In this document: positions 55,962-64,000 of the stretch, one piece after another
Numbering within the stretch: position 1 is the stretch's first letter
How the letters are laid out: every line of letters begins with the position of its first letter
Origin: Smithella sp.
GTDB lineage: Bacteria; Desulfobacterota; Syntrophia; Syntrophales; Smithellaceae
Assembly: GCA_018056685.1 (NCBI GenBank)
Contig: JAGPFC010000005.1
Location: 96,557-160,556, forward strand
Length of the DNA: 64,000 nucleotides
Direction of reading: 5' to 3'
The notes under the pieces: model-generated
The model's database searches: none
What the model was told of the DNA's origin: nothing
What the model saw: the letters and a program-made list of their open reading frames with translations, nothing else
Made by a program: the position numbers and the translations under genes

Positions 55962-57938
55962 ATGAGTAAAGATATCATTGTCAGTCCGGTCATTGAAGAT
56001 ATCAAAAAGAGAATGAAGCGTGGAAAGATTGTCTCGTTGTCTGAAGCCATACAGGTGGTCCGGTCCGGTGACACACTGGCCCTCGATGGTTTTGTGGGCG
56101 GATGCATTCCGGAGGAGCTGATCATCGGTCTGGAAAAACGTTTTCTGGAAACGGGGGAACCGGGGGACCTGACGCTGATTTACGCTTCCGGCATCGGCGA
56201 CGGAAAAGAGAAGGGGGCAAATCGTCTGGCTCATGAGGGTCTTTTGAAGCGCGTCATCGCCGGCCACTGGGGTTTGACGCCGAAGTTGCAGCAGTTGGTT
56301 CTTAATGAAAAGATCAGTGCCTATAATCTTCCCCAAGGGGTGTTGACCCATCTTTTCCGTGACATTGCGGCCAATAATCCACGGACGGTTTCACGGGTCG
56401 GTCTGGGAACTTTTGTCGATCCGCGGCAGGGCGGGGGGAAAATGAACTCTGTCACTACGGAGGATCTCGTGGAACTTGTTTATTTTGACGGGAAGGAATA
56501 TCTGGCTTACAAGACGTTTCCCATCCAGGTCGCTTTCCTGCGCGGGACGACAGCGGATATGGATGGCAATATCACCATGGAGAAGGAAATGGTTACGCTG
56601 GAGGTCCTGTCCATCGCGATGGCCGCCAAAAATTCCGGCGGTTTCGTAATTGTTCAGGTCGAACGGATTGCGGATCGCGATGCCTTGAACGGCCGGCAGG
56701 TCAAGATCCCGGGCATTCTGGTTGATTGCGTCGTGGTCGCCTGTCCGGAAAACCATTTTCAAACCTATGTCACACCCTACAATCCGGCTTTCAGTTGTGA
56801 GTTAAGAGTTCCGGCCGCCAGCATCGAACCCCTCGCGATGGATGAGCGCAAGATTATCGCCCGCCGCGCGGCTTTTGAACTCCGGCCGAACATGGTCGTC
56901 AACCTGGGAATCGGCATGCCCGAAGGCGTGGCCAGCGTTGCCAATGAGGAAGGCGTATTCGAATACCTCACCCTGACGGCAGAGGCGGGCTCCATCGGAG
57001 GCATACCGGCGGGGGGCATGAATTTCGGTGCGGCGACGAACATGGATTGTCTTGTCGATATGCCCTACCAGTTTGATTTTTACGATGGCGGCGGTCTCGA
57101 CCTGGCCTGCCTGGGCATGGCCCAGATGGATCAGCACGGCAATGTCAATGTCAGCCGCTTCGGACCCCGGATTGCGGGTTGCGGCGGATTTATCGATATC
57201 ACCCAGAATTCGCGAAAGATCGTTTTTGTGGGAACTTTCACAGCCGGTAAGACGGAGGTGGCGGTGGAAAACGGCAGACTCCGCATTCTGAAAGAGGGAG
57301 GTTTGAAAAAGTGCCTGCGCGACGTCGAGCAGATTACGTTCAGCGGAAAAACGGCGCAAGAAAATCATATGAACGTTTTTTATGTGACCGAGCGCTGTGT
57401 CTTCACGCTGACACCGGAAGGCGTGGAGCTGATCGAAATCGCTCCCGGCGTGGATCTGGAGAAAGACATCCTCGCCTTCATGGACTTCCGGCCCATCATT
57501 AAAAATCCGCGTCTGATGGATGAACGGATTTTTAAACTGCCCGCGATGGGCCTCAAGGAAGATCTCCTTGGTATTCCCATTCCGGAACGCATGATCTATG
57601 ATCCGGAGGCGAACATTCTCTTCAACAACTTTGAAGGTCTGTCCATCCGGAAAAAAGAGGATATCGAAGAGATCCGGCGAAGGGTGGAAGAGATCTGCCG
57701 GCCCCTCGGCAAACGGGTCAAGACCATCGTCAACTATGACAACTTCTCCATTGTTCCGGAACTGGAGGACGACTACATCAGCATGGTCAAGTACGTGGTG
57801 TCCGAATTCTATACGGATGTGACACGCTACACAACGAGCGCGTTTTTGCGCATGAAACTGGGTGATGAGCTGAAAAGCCGCGGTCTGGCCCCGCACATCT
57901 TTCAATCGAAGGAAGAAGCTAAACAGGCCCTGGAATGA
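55962..57938 (+). CDS. Acyl-CoA:acetate/3-ketoacid CoA-transferase, long form
   Basis: 658 residues. The two CoA-transferase halves of the YdiF/propionate CoA-transferase type are fused: alpha part from about 20 to 290 (SGDTLALDGFVGGCIPEELI), beta part from about 300 to 525 (NLGIGMPEGVASVANEEGVF). The catalytic glutamate lies in TAEAGSIGGIPAGG (about 337, family form S/T-x-E-x-G). Family members are about 520 residues; here about 120 more residues (from KKEDIEEIRRRVEEICRPLG) form an extra C-terminal domain. It would swap CoA between short-chain acids, for fermentation or fatty-acid/syntrophic metabolism. ATG behind AAGGAG. Confidence 0.85.
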   Translation: MSKDIIVSPVIEDIKKRMKRGKIVSLSEAIQVVRSGDTLALDGFVGGCIPEELIIGLEKRFLETGEPGDLTLIYASGIGDGKEKGANRLAHEGLLKRVIAGHWGLTPKLQQLVLNEKISAYNLPQGVLTHLFRDIAANNPRTVSRVGLGTFVDPRQGGGKMNSVTTEDLVELVYFDGKEYLAYKTFPIQVAFLRGTTADMDGNITMEKEMVTLEVLSIAMAAKNSGGFVIVQVERIADRDALNGRQVKIPGILVDCVVVACPENHFQTYVTPYNPAFSCELRVPAASIEPLAMDERKIIARRAAFELRPNMVVNLGIGMPEGVASVANEEGVFEYLTLTAEAGSIGGIPAGGMNFGAATNMDCLVDMPYQFDFYDGGGLDLACLGMAQMDQHGNVNVSRFGPRIAGCGGFIDITQNSRKIVFVGTFTAGKTEVAVENGRLRILKEGGLKKCLRDVEQITFSGKTAQENHMNVFYVTERCVFTLTPEGVELIEIAPGVDLEKDILAFMDFRPIIKNPRLMDERIFKLPAMGLKEDLLGIPIPERMIYDPEANILFNNFEGLSIRKKEDIEEIRRRVEEICRPLGKRVKTIVNYDNFSIVPELEDDYISMVKYVVSEFYTDVTRYTTSAFLRMKLGDELKSRGLAPHIFQSKEEAKQALE

Positions 57939-57974
57939 ATTGAAATCATGATCTGAGCCGCCGGCTATTTTCAA

Positions 57975-59510
57975 CTAAAAAGGAAATTCATCATGTATCG
58001 TCTTTTCTTGTGGTGCGGATAACTTGGGTGCCACATATTTCTCAGCTTTTTTGTGCACAGGATTTGAGCGGACGATAATGGATTTTGGAGCAGTGGGACA
58101 CGCGTGAGAACAAGCTCCGCAGCCGATGCAGTAACGGTTATCGACTTCCGGATAAAGGATGTTGCCTTTATTGATAAATGTGAGTGTGCGGGTCGGGCAT
58201 ACTTCCACGCACGCGCCGCAGTTTTCATTTTTTATATAAACCACGCACTTGTCTTTCAAGAGATCAACCTCCCCGATTTGCGTGATTTGTTTTTCTTCCG
58301 GACTAAGGGGAAGGATGGCGCCGGTCGGGCATATTTTCCCGCAAAGATTGCATTCATATTCACAGAAACTGTCCGGGTAATTCATCTTCGGTTGAAGCAG
58401 TCCACGGATTCCGTATTCCACAAATGACGGTGTGATGACTTTTGTCGGACAGGCGCTGACACAGAGATGACAGGAACTGCAGGATCGCGTGAAATGGTCC
58501 AGGCTCACTGAGCCGGGGGGCGCAATGGGCGACGCTGGCGCGGCGTGTACCGGTTGCAGGAGACCGCGCATACCGGAGTTGAACATCAGAAAGGCGGAAC
58601 CGGCAGCGGCTACGGAACCGATCAGAATACTGCGTCTTTCCGGAGACCACGAAGCGTTTGCAGTCTGCTTCACGGAAGACTGATAGCTGACAATCGATTG
58701 CGGACAAATACTCAAGCAGTTAAAACAACCGACACACCGGCTCTGATCTATTTCCGCGTTTAGTGTATCAATACAGCCGGCCTTGCAGACGTCCGCGCAT
58801 TGGAGACATCCGATGCATCTGTTTTTATCAATCGCAAATTTAAAAAAAGACACTCGCGCCATCAGTCCCAGCAGAGCACCCACGGGACAGAGCGTGTTGC
58901 AATAGAGGCGTCCGTGCCTTAAGGACATCGTCGCAATTACAATCACCAGAGCGATATTGACGAGAAGCGCCGGCAGAATCAAAGGGGATATATCTCTGGA
59001 GAAAAGATAAATATCAAATAATTTCATTAAACGGATTGTGAAATTGTACAGCCGGGAAAAGAGGGGTTGAATAAACTGCGTCATAAATCTTCCGATAATC
59101 GAAAAGGGATCGAAAAGATTCAATAAGGACAGGGAACCCAGGGCCGCGCTGATAATGATGATTCCGAGCAGGGAATAGCGCATCAGGTTGCGCGGTTTTT
59201 GAAACGAATGTGTTTTGCGCCAGCCGATTCTCCTAGAAAGAGCGATAAATATATCCTGGAGCATTCCCAAAGGGCACAGAAAGGAGCAATAAACCCGACC
59301 GAAAATGAGCGTCATCAGAATAAGCGAGATTAATCCGATAGTAAATAATGCCGACGGATTGGTGAGAGTCCTGACAAGGGCGGGAACAAACTGGAGTGGC
59401 AGCAACGCTGAAGACAGGAAAGAAACTGTTTTTTCGCCGCCGCAAAATAAGAACAAAAACAGGGTGAAGATGGAAACGGATACTGCGATACGGATTTTAA
59501 CCGGATTCAA
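57975..59510 (-). CDS. Membrane polyferredoxin (NapH/NapG-like fusion)
   Basis: 511 residues. The N-terminal half is NapH-like: five or so membrane spans and CSFLCPLGMLQ / CNTLCPVGALL motifs. It then has 4Fe-4S sites CIGCLQCADVCKAGC (about 236-250) and CVGCFNCLSICPQS (about 263-276). A twin-arginine-like hydrophobic stretch in mid-protein (SPERRSILIGSVAAAGSAFL, about 293-312) is followed by a NapG-like part with four more 4Fe-4S motifs (CSSCHLCVSACP, CEYECNLCGKICP, CGACVEVCP, CIGCGACSHACP). Likely an electron-transfer membrane protein. It follows the DUF362 gene by 12 bases on the same strand. Confidence 0.85.
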   Translation of the reverse strand: MNPVKIRIAVSVSIFTLFLFLFCGGEKTVSFLSSALLPLQFVPALVRTLTNPSALFTIGLISLILMTLIFGRVYCSFLCPLGMLQDIFIALSRRIGWRKTHSFQKPRNLMRYSLLGIIIISAALGSLSLLNLFDPFSIIGRFMTQFIQPLFSRLYNFTIRLMKLFDIYLFSRDISPLILPALLVNIALVIVIATMSLRHGRLYCNTLCPVGALLGLMARVSFFKFAIDKNRCIGCLQCADVCKAGCIDTLNAEIDQSRCVGCFNCLSICPQSIVSYQSSVKQTANASWSPERRSILIGSVAAAGSAFLMFNSGMRGLLQPVHAAPASPIAPPGSVSLDHFTRSCSSCHLCVSACPTKVITPSFVEYGIRGLLQPKMNYPDSFCEYECNLCGKICPTGAILPLSPEEKQITQIGEVDLLKDKCVVYIKNENCGACVEVCPTRTLTFINKGNILYPEVDNRYCIGCGACSHACPTAPKSIIVRSNPVHKKAEKYVAPKLSAPQEKTIHDEFPF

Positions 59511-59522
59511 CTGGTTTTGCCT

Positions 59523-60476
59523 TTACATGGTATAGGTAACAATTTTCAGTTTGTTTAGATTCATATTTCCTGTTTTCTGCTGGTGTGCTATTTTGATGTA
59601 GCCGATGTCTTCCGGATTCTTGCCGAATATTCTGGTGGCTGCCGCGTCCACGGCAACGATGTCTTTCGACAACAGCAAGGTCTTCTTCAATGTGACCTGA
59701 GCGTCTTTGGGATCGCGCGGACCATCCGGGCCGTCACTCATCAGCACGCGGTAGGCATCCACAATGTTCAGATCCGGTTTTTTATAAAGGCAAAAATCGG
59801 CGATACACTGATCCAGACCGGTCAGATGATATTTCATGCGGTTCCGGACAATACCCATCAGGTTTTTCATTGCGATGGAAAGATGAGCGGAGCTATGATG
59901 CTTCAATACCGGCACATTGATAAAGACACCGGCATCCAGAATCAGACGATGCACTTCCGTTGTCTTCAGGGTTTTCGCTCCGGGAATGTTGACCGTTTGA
60001 TAACCGAAATCATCAACCGGAACAATGATACCTCCGGCAGCTCTCGCCGCGTCTTCAATTCCGCTCAGTTTGTAACAGTTTCGCGCATTGCCGGATGTCG
60101 GGGTGACGACATTATCGAAAACATAAACTTTACTGGCGCCCGCCTGATAGCAGCTCTCGATGACGGTTTTAACCAGAAGGGGATTGGTTGTCGCGCCGAT
60201 TTCCGGTCTGCGCGGAAAACCGATATTGGGCTTGACGACAACCGACTGACCTTTTTTGACAAACTGCTCCATCCCGCCCATCAGGGCGATAGCTTTCTTG
60301 AACATGGCATCCGGTTCGCCGTTTTTAACCGCGACAAGATCAGGTATCGTGCGCGCGGGTTCTCTGGCGTGCAGGAAATCCGTCTTGCCGAGGATAATGG
60401 CGCCACCGGCTGCCAGACCCAGCGATAAGCCTTTCTTTAAAAATTCCCGGCGATCGGTTTTTGATGTCTGTGTCAT
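59523..60476 (-). CDS. DUF362 protein with Tat signal
   Basis: 317 residues. A twin-arginine signal, TDRREFLKKGLSLGLAAGGA (about 6-25), indicates export of a folded protein. The DUF362 core has KPNIGFPRRPEIGATTNPLL (about 83-102), VPVLKHHSSAHLSIAMKNLM (about 193-212) and a C-terminal KIAHQQKTGNMNLNKLKIVT. DUF362 proteins often pair with ferredoxin-type proteins; here a membrane polyferredoxin gene follows 12 bases later, so they probably form one exported redox unit. ATG at 60476, with a strong promoter 50 bases upstream. Confidence 0.85.
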   Translation of the reverse strand: MTQTSKTDRREFLKKGLSLGLAAGGAIILGKTDFLHAREPARTIPDLVAVKNGEPDAMFKKAIALMGGMEQFVKKGQSVVVKPNIGFPRRPEIGATTNPLLVKTVIESCYQAGASKVYVFDNVVTPTSGNARNCYKLSGIEDAARAAGGIIVPVDDFGYQTVNIPGAKTLKTTEVHRLILDAGVFINVPVLKHHSSAHLSIAMKNLMGIVRNRMKYHLTGLDQCIADFCLYKKPDLNIVDAYRVLMSDGPDGPRDPKDAQVTLKKTLLLSKDIVAVDAAATRIFGKNPEDIGYIKIAHQQKTGNMNLNKLKIVTYTM

Positions 60477-60528
60477 ATCAGACTCTTGATGTTAAAGGTT
60501 GAGACCCGGTAATTTTCCCTGTGGTGTA

Positions 60529-60557
60529 AATATATGAAAAATAATCTTGTATGTCAA
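60529..60557 (-). promoter_or_regulatory. Promoter of the DUF362-polyferredoxin operon
   Basis: On the minus strand TTGACA (60557-60552), 17-base spacer, TATATT (60534-60529), a near-consensus promoter starting near 60522, about 46 bases from the ATG. Confidence 0.75.
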
Positions 60558-60587
60558 CAGGGCAATGCTGTATGTTGGCCCGTAATT

Positions 60588-60612
60588 TATGATGGGTAGT
60601 CAACCCATCATA
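60588..60612 (+). promoter_or_regulatory. 10-bp inverted repeat ahead of the ABC-F gene
   Basis: TATGATGGGT (60588-60597), AGTCA loop, ACCCATCATA (60603-60612): a perfect 10-bp stem ending 15 bases before the ribosome-binding site (GGAGAA at 60628) of the ABC-F gene. No T-tract follows, so it is not a terminator; it may be an operator or a translation-control hairpin. Confidence 0.6.
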
Positions 60613-60639
60613 TTTATGTATATTTATGGAGAAAGTGTT

Positions 60640-62595
60640 TTGATTTATTTCCGCAATGTCAGCCTGAGTTTCCTGGATAAAAAGTTGTTTGATAACATCA
60701 ATTGGACGATTCATCCCAAAAGTCGCGTCGGTCTGGTTGGTGAAAATGGCACCGGAAAAACAACGCTTTTTCGGGCGATACTGGAACAGGTGCATCTGGA
60801 TTCCGGTATGATCGAGATTCCCGGCCGGAAGCAGAAAGCGTTCGGTTATCTGCCGCAGGATCTGGTGGAACTGGAACCGATGCCGCTGCTTGATTTTCTA
60901 AAGCAAAAGAGCGGGCTTGCCGCCATTGAATTATCCATTCGGGATCTGGAGCATCAGTTATCCCATGTCAAACAAAATACCGCCGCCTACAGCGAACTTT
61001 CGCAAAAATATTCCAACGCACTGGCGCAGTTTAACGCCAGGGATGGTTACGTATTTGAAACCCGCGCCAAGCAGGTGCTGAAGGGGTTCGGTTTTAAGGA
61101 AAAGGATTTTCAGCAGCATTGTCATTTATTTTCCGGCGGATGGAAAATGCGCATTTTGCTGACATCCATTCTCCTGGCCAAACCGGATATCATGCTGCTG
61201 GACGAACCGACCAATCATCTGGATACGGAAAGCATGGAATGGCTGGAATCCTATCTCAAGGATTATCCGGGAACTATCATCGTTATTTCTCACGATCATT
61301 TCTTCCTCGATAAAATCGCCACGCAAATCGCCGAGCTGTCGTCGTGCGATATTCATCTTTACAAAGGAAACTACTCCTACTACCTGGCTGAAAAAGAGAA
61401 ACGACAGGCCGCGTTGAGAAAAGAACTGGAGCTGCAAAAGGCGCAAATTAAAAAAATTGAAGAGTTTGTGGAGCGCTTCCGCTATAAAGCCACAAAAGCG
61501 GCGCAGGTACAAAGCAGGCTGAAAATGCTGGAGAAATTTTCCGAAATCAAGCTGGAAGGAAAATCAAAAAGCGTTACGATGAAATTTCCTGAAGGCAAAA
61601 AGAGCGTCAAAGAAGTGGTCAGGGCAATCAATCTGGGGCATTCATACGGCGACTTGAATGTTTTCAGCAATCTGGATTTTACATTATTCCGTGGTGACAA
61701 GGTTGCCTTTGTCGGCGTCAACGGTTCCGGCAAATCCACCTTATCCCGTTTGTTGAGTTTAACCGAAAAGCCCGCCTGTGGAGAAGTAAAATACGGCGAC
61801 GGCGTTAATATGGCTTTCTTTTCTCAGGAAAGTTCGCAGAATCTGAACTATCAGAATACCATCTGGGAGGAGATTAATTCCGTGCCCGCCAGAGCTTCCG
61901 ATCAGGACAAACGCAACCTGCTGGGAGCCTTTCTTTTTTCAGGAGACGATATTCACAAGTCGATTTCCGTGCTCTCCGGCGGCGAAAAATCACGACTGGC
62001 ACTATTAAAAATCATGCTGCTGGATACCAACTTTCTGATTCTGGATGAGCCGACCAATCATCTGGATTTAAAAACAAAGGATATTTTTCAAAACGCGCTG
62101 ATCCATTATCACGGTACGGTGGCCATCGTTTCGCATGATCGTTATTTTCTGGATCATCTGGTCAATAAAGTTTTTGAGCTGAAAGAGGGGAATATCCACT
62201 ACTACAACGGCAATTATTCCTATTTCATTGAGAAGCGCGGCCAGATTGCCGCTTCATCCGTCAAGGAAAATACCGAACAGGTTTCTTTCGAGAGTGAGGG
62301 ATTTAAAACCAGAGAGAAAAAACGACTGGAGGCCGAAGAGCGAAACAAGACCTATAAAGCGCGGGCGGAATTGAAAAAAGAACTGACGGCCATTGAAAAG
62401 AGTATTTCCGCGCTGGAAACAAAAAAGTCCGGCCATGAAAAAATGCTGTGCGACCCGCAGACGCACAAGGACGCGCTGAAAATCAGGACGCTTAATGTGG
62501 AATTGAAAGACATTAACTTGGAACTGGAGAAATGCTACAACACCTGGACGGATCTGAATATCCGGTTGGAACAAATATCACAAAATAATTCCTGA
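60640..62595 (+). CDS. ABC-F family ATPase (Uup/YheS-like)
   Basis: 651 residues from a TTG at 60640 that follows GGAGAA by six bases; ATGs further upstream lie in a hairpin and are less likely. Two soluble ABC domains and no membrane segment. Domain 1: GENGTGKTT, FSGGWKMRILL, MLLDEPTNHLD. Domain 2: GVNGSGKST, LSGGEKSRLALL, LILDEPTNHLD. The inter-domain linker (about 240-310) is lysine-rich, as in ribosome-binding ABC-F factors. The last 95 residues form a charged coiled coil. Likely acts on the ribosome E site or in rRNA biogenesis; resistance roles cannot be read from the sequence. Confidence 0.88.
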   Translation: MIYFRNVSLSFLDKKLFDNINWTIHPKSRVGLVGENGTGKTTLFRAILEQVHLDSGMIEIPGRKQKAFGYLPQDLVELEPMPLLDFLKQKSGLAAIELSIRDLEHQLSHVKQNTAAYSELSQKYSNALAQFNARDGYVFETRAKQVLKGFGFKEKDFQQHCHLFSGGWKMRILLTSILLAKPDIMLLDEPTNHLDTESMEWLESYLKDYPGTIIVISHDHFFLDKIATQIAELSSCDIHLYKGNYSYYLAEKEKRQAALRKELELQKAQIKKIEEFVERFRYKATKAAQVQSRLKMLEKFSEIKLEGKSKSVTMKFPEGKKSVKEVVRAINLGHSYGDLNVFSNLDFTLFRGDKVAFVGVNGSGKSTLSRLLSLTEKPACGEVKYGDGVNMAFFSQESSQNLNYQNTIWEEINSVPARASDQDKRNLLGAFLFSGDDIHKSISVLSGGEKSRLALLKIMLLDTNFLILDEPTNHLDLKTKDIFQNALIHYHGTVAIVSHDRYFLDHLVNKVFELKEGNIHYYNGNYSYFIEKRGQIAASSVKENTEQVSFESEGFKTREKKRLEAEERNKTYKARAELKKELTAIEKSISALETKKSGHEKMLCDPQTHKDALKIRTLNVELKDINLELEKCYNTWTDLNIRLEQISQNNS

Positions 62596-62608
62596 AGGAT
62601 GATCTGCC

Positions 62609-63127
62609 TCAACCCCCATCGAGGGTTACCTTTTCCGCATTCTGATACCACGAGACGGGATCGCTGAGGAATTCTTCTGTTTCCCGCAGAGACATGAAAT
62701 GCTGGCGCTCGATACTGGCCAGTAATTTAAAGAAATCTTTTTCCTTGGGATCGGTGCTGCCTTCTTCCAGTTTGGTATAAAGCGCCATGCCCCGCGCTTC
62801 AAAATCAATCGCGGTACGAACCGCTTTCAAATCGTCTTCATTGCCTTTAATCCGGGCGGCCTTTTTTTCCGACATCGATTTTAAAATATTGCCGGAAACC
62901 GATTTCTTTACTTTCAGGGGAATTGTATCTGGCCATTTCTGTTTTGAATCCCATTTTTCAAACAACTTTTTCAGCATGTCATAATGTTCTTTTTCTTCAT
63001 CGGCAATCTGTTTGAACATATTCTTGCCGGCCAGATTCTTCGTCCTGCGGGCATTGGCCAGATAAAAATCTCTTTCGTTCTGTTCGTTTTCCAAAGCAAA
63101 TTTCAAGGCGCTTATTCTTTTATTCAT
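62609..63127 (-). CDS. Ferritin-like (rubrerythrin-type) diiron protein
   Basis: 172 residues from the ATG at 63127, behind GGGAGG; an in-frame start at 63157 would add ten residues. Four-helix-bundle iron ligands are visible: E in LENEQNERDFY, E-x-x-H in DEEKEHYDML (about 47-56), E in DFEARGMALY and E-x-x-H in IERQHF (about 144-149). No C-terminal rubredoxin domain, so it is an erythrin-like stub, perhaps for oxidative-stress or metal handling. The 3' end is 13 bases from the opposing ABC-F gene. Confidence 0.82.
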   Translation of the reverse strand: MNKRISALKFALENEQNERDFYLANARRTKNLAGKNMFKQIADEEKEHYDMLKKLFEKWDSKQKWPDTIPLKVKKSVSGNILKSMSEKKAARIKGNEDDLKAVRTAIDFEARGMALYTKLEEGSTDPKEKDFFKLLASIERQHFMSLRETEEFLSDPVSWYQNAEKVTLDGG

Positions 63128-63220
63128 CTGGACACCTCCCGGCAAGGATGCGCACATACATGCACTTTTTTATTTGTAATTATAAGAGATATTTATGTTT
63201 TTAGCAACACGTTTTATTGT

Positions 63221-63294
63221 GAGACTCAAATTTCAGAAACGAATAACCTGAAGGTCACTATAGGTATATTGAAATTTGTTAGTCGAACAATCCC
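63221..63294. repeat. Dispersed inverted-repeat element, copy 3
   Basis: GAGACTCAAATTTCAG at the left; inverted pair CAAATTTCAG (63227-63236) and TTGAAATTTG (63269-63278, one mismatch); inner AATAACCTGAAGG and TCACTATAGG; then GTCGAACAATCCC. Shorter in the middle than copies 1 and 2. Confidence 0.8.
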
Positions 63295-63482
63295 GCCATA
63301 AGCGGAGGGTATAATACCCCGCCCCTTGGGGCGGAATTAGGGTCCAGGGCTTGCCCTGGGGTTCATACGCGTGGTTAGCCATTATCATTTTAATTCTATC
63401 CCTTCTTATTTGATTTGTGAAACGTCAGTGTGATGATTATTTTTCTACAAAATATTTATGGAGATACTTTACAAATAAAAAC

Positions 63483-63511
63483 TTGACACCCCTTTTCCGT
63501 TTTAATATTTA
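63483..63511 (+). promoter_or_regulatory. Promoter ahead of the last gene
   Basis: TTGACA (63483-63488), 17-base spacer, TATTTA (63506-63511). The start near 63518 leaves an untranslated leader of about 235 bases. Confidence 0.55.
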
Positions 63512-63752
63512 AGGTGTCGGTCTTCACCCATGACAGCATTTTGAATGAATTGCGTGATATTCAAATGTTGTTAAGCATTACAAAGTTGTCCCCGTAAAAT
63601 TAGTTTTTTTGATGTTTGATGCAGTAATGCTCTTTATTACGTGTGCAAAATAAATTGAATTAAAATTTGCTTAATCGTCTTAACGTCGTTTGAGACAGTT
63701 CTTTTAAAATAGCCTTACAGAAATTAAATAAAAACTTTGGGGAGGTATTTTT

Positions 63753-64000
63753 ATGCCCGGGCGTCTCTTTGTGTTCTTGTCGCAAAAGCTCCTTCTTTTG
63801 GGTTTAACCACCTTCATTCTTGTTGGCGTAATCCTCTTTAACTCCAACGCATCTTCCGCCAATGAACAAACCAATATTCCCATTGAAGACAGCCCCGCCA
63901 TGGTGGCGGTTAATCCCTTCACCAATATCGCAGTGATAACCCATGGACATGCCAATACCGATACCGTTTCCATCGTTGATCTTGGGTTGGAAAGAGTCAT
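63753..64000 (+). CDS. Exported YVTN-like repeat protein, N-terminal part (window edge)
   Basis: About 82 codons, open to the window end. ATG at 63753 follows GGGGAGG by seven bases. The N-terminus MPGRLFVFLSQKLLLLGLTT, then FILVGVILF, is a signal peptide or membrane anchor, followed by a polar segment (NASSANEQTNIPIEDS). The next residues, AVNPFTNIAVITHGHANTDT then VSIVDLGLERV, look like the strands of a YVTN/NHL-type beta-propeller repeat. The rest is outside the window, so the family remains a guess. Confidence 0.65.
   Translation, partial: MPGRLFVFLSQKLLLLGLTTFILVGVILFNSNASSANEQTNIPIEDSPAMVAVNPFTNIAVITHGHANTDTVSIVDLGLERV

Larger units (their letters stand above)
63128..63752. other. Long intergenic region with repeat copy 3
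   Basis: 625 bases with no credible gene. It holds repeat copy 3 (63221-63294) and GC-rich hairpins, including CCGCCCC-TTG-GGGCGG (63321-63335) and CCAGGGC-TT-GCCCTGG (63344-63359). A promoter (63483-63511) precedes a roughly 230-base untranslated leader of the partial gene. I looked for cyclic-di-GMP riboswitch motifs in that leader and saw none. Confidence 0.55.

Noticed and set aside
63518..63752. Cyclic-di-GMP riboswitch in the last leader
   Set aside because: I looked for the conserved GEMM core motifs and tetraloop region and did not find them.

Overview
The window is a bacterial chromosome segment, most consistent with a deltaproteobacterium (Desulfobacterota) of the Syntrophus/Smithella type. 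This rests on the style of the ribosomal and RNA polymerase proteins, a CoA-transferase, a decayed acyl-CoA dehydrogenase, a DUF362/polyferredoxin pair and a Geobacter/Syntrophus-like intergenic repeat. It is inference from gene content, not from a 16S gene, and none is present.

Layout. (1) 1-3.9 kb, minus strand: leucine operon leuA-leuC-leuD-leuB (leuB cut by the window edge), preceded by a possible leader peptide and a strong hairpin terminator that look like a leucine attenuator. (2) 4.2-5.5 kb: an exported protein made of ten beta-propeller repeats. (3) 6.0-35.0 kb: the translation/transcription superlocus: tRNA-Thr-Tyr-Gly-Thr, rpmG, tRNA-Trp, secE, nusG, rplKAJL, rpoBC, rpsL, rpsG, tuf, the S10, spc and alpha operons, map, infA, rpoA and rplQ, ending in a clear rho-independent terminator. 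fusA and adk are absent from their usual places, and so is a tuf copy next to the tRNA-Thr genes. (4) 35.2-42.9 kb: a small EF-Tu-domain-like protein, then the phosphate regulon phoB, Pho box, pstS, an arsenate-reductase-like phosphatase, pstC, pstA, pstB, phoU, phoR. (5) 43.0-50.3 kb: acyl-CoA dehydrogenase pseudogene, alpha/beta hydrolase, an unrecognised membrane protein, a PAS/HD-GYP protein and a 24-unit Sel1 repeat protein. (6) 50.5-54.7 kb, minus strand: an accessory cluster of mostly unrecognised small proteins led by a DUF932 (phage/plasmid-type) gene. The leader between DUF932 and the next gene holds two tandem copies of a structured element, each ending in a terminator hairpin with a conserved competing helix; this is the best candidate here for an undescribed regulatory system. 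(7) 55.1-64 kb: lipoprotein, degraded ORF, 658-residue CoA-transferase, polyferredoxin/DUF362 pair, ABC-F ATPase, ferritin-like protein, and the start of an exported protein cut by the window end.

Dispersed repeats: three copies of a roughly 75-85 bp inverted-repeat element lie in intergenic gaps (5.6, 35.1 and 63.2 kb), and a different roughly 140 bp element with terminal inverted repeats lies between pstB and phoU. No rRNA, CRISPR array, intact insertion sequence or replication origin was seen. All identifications are by reading motifs and protein sequence; no database search was run.
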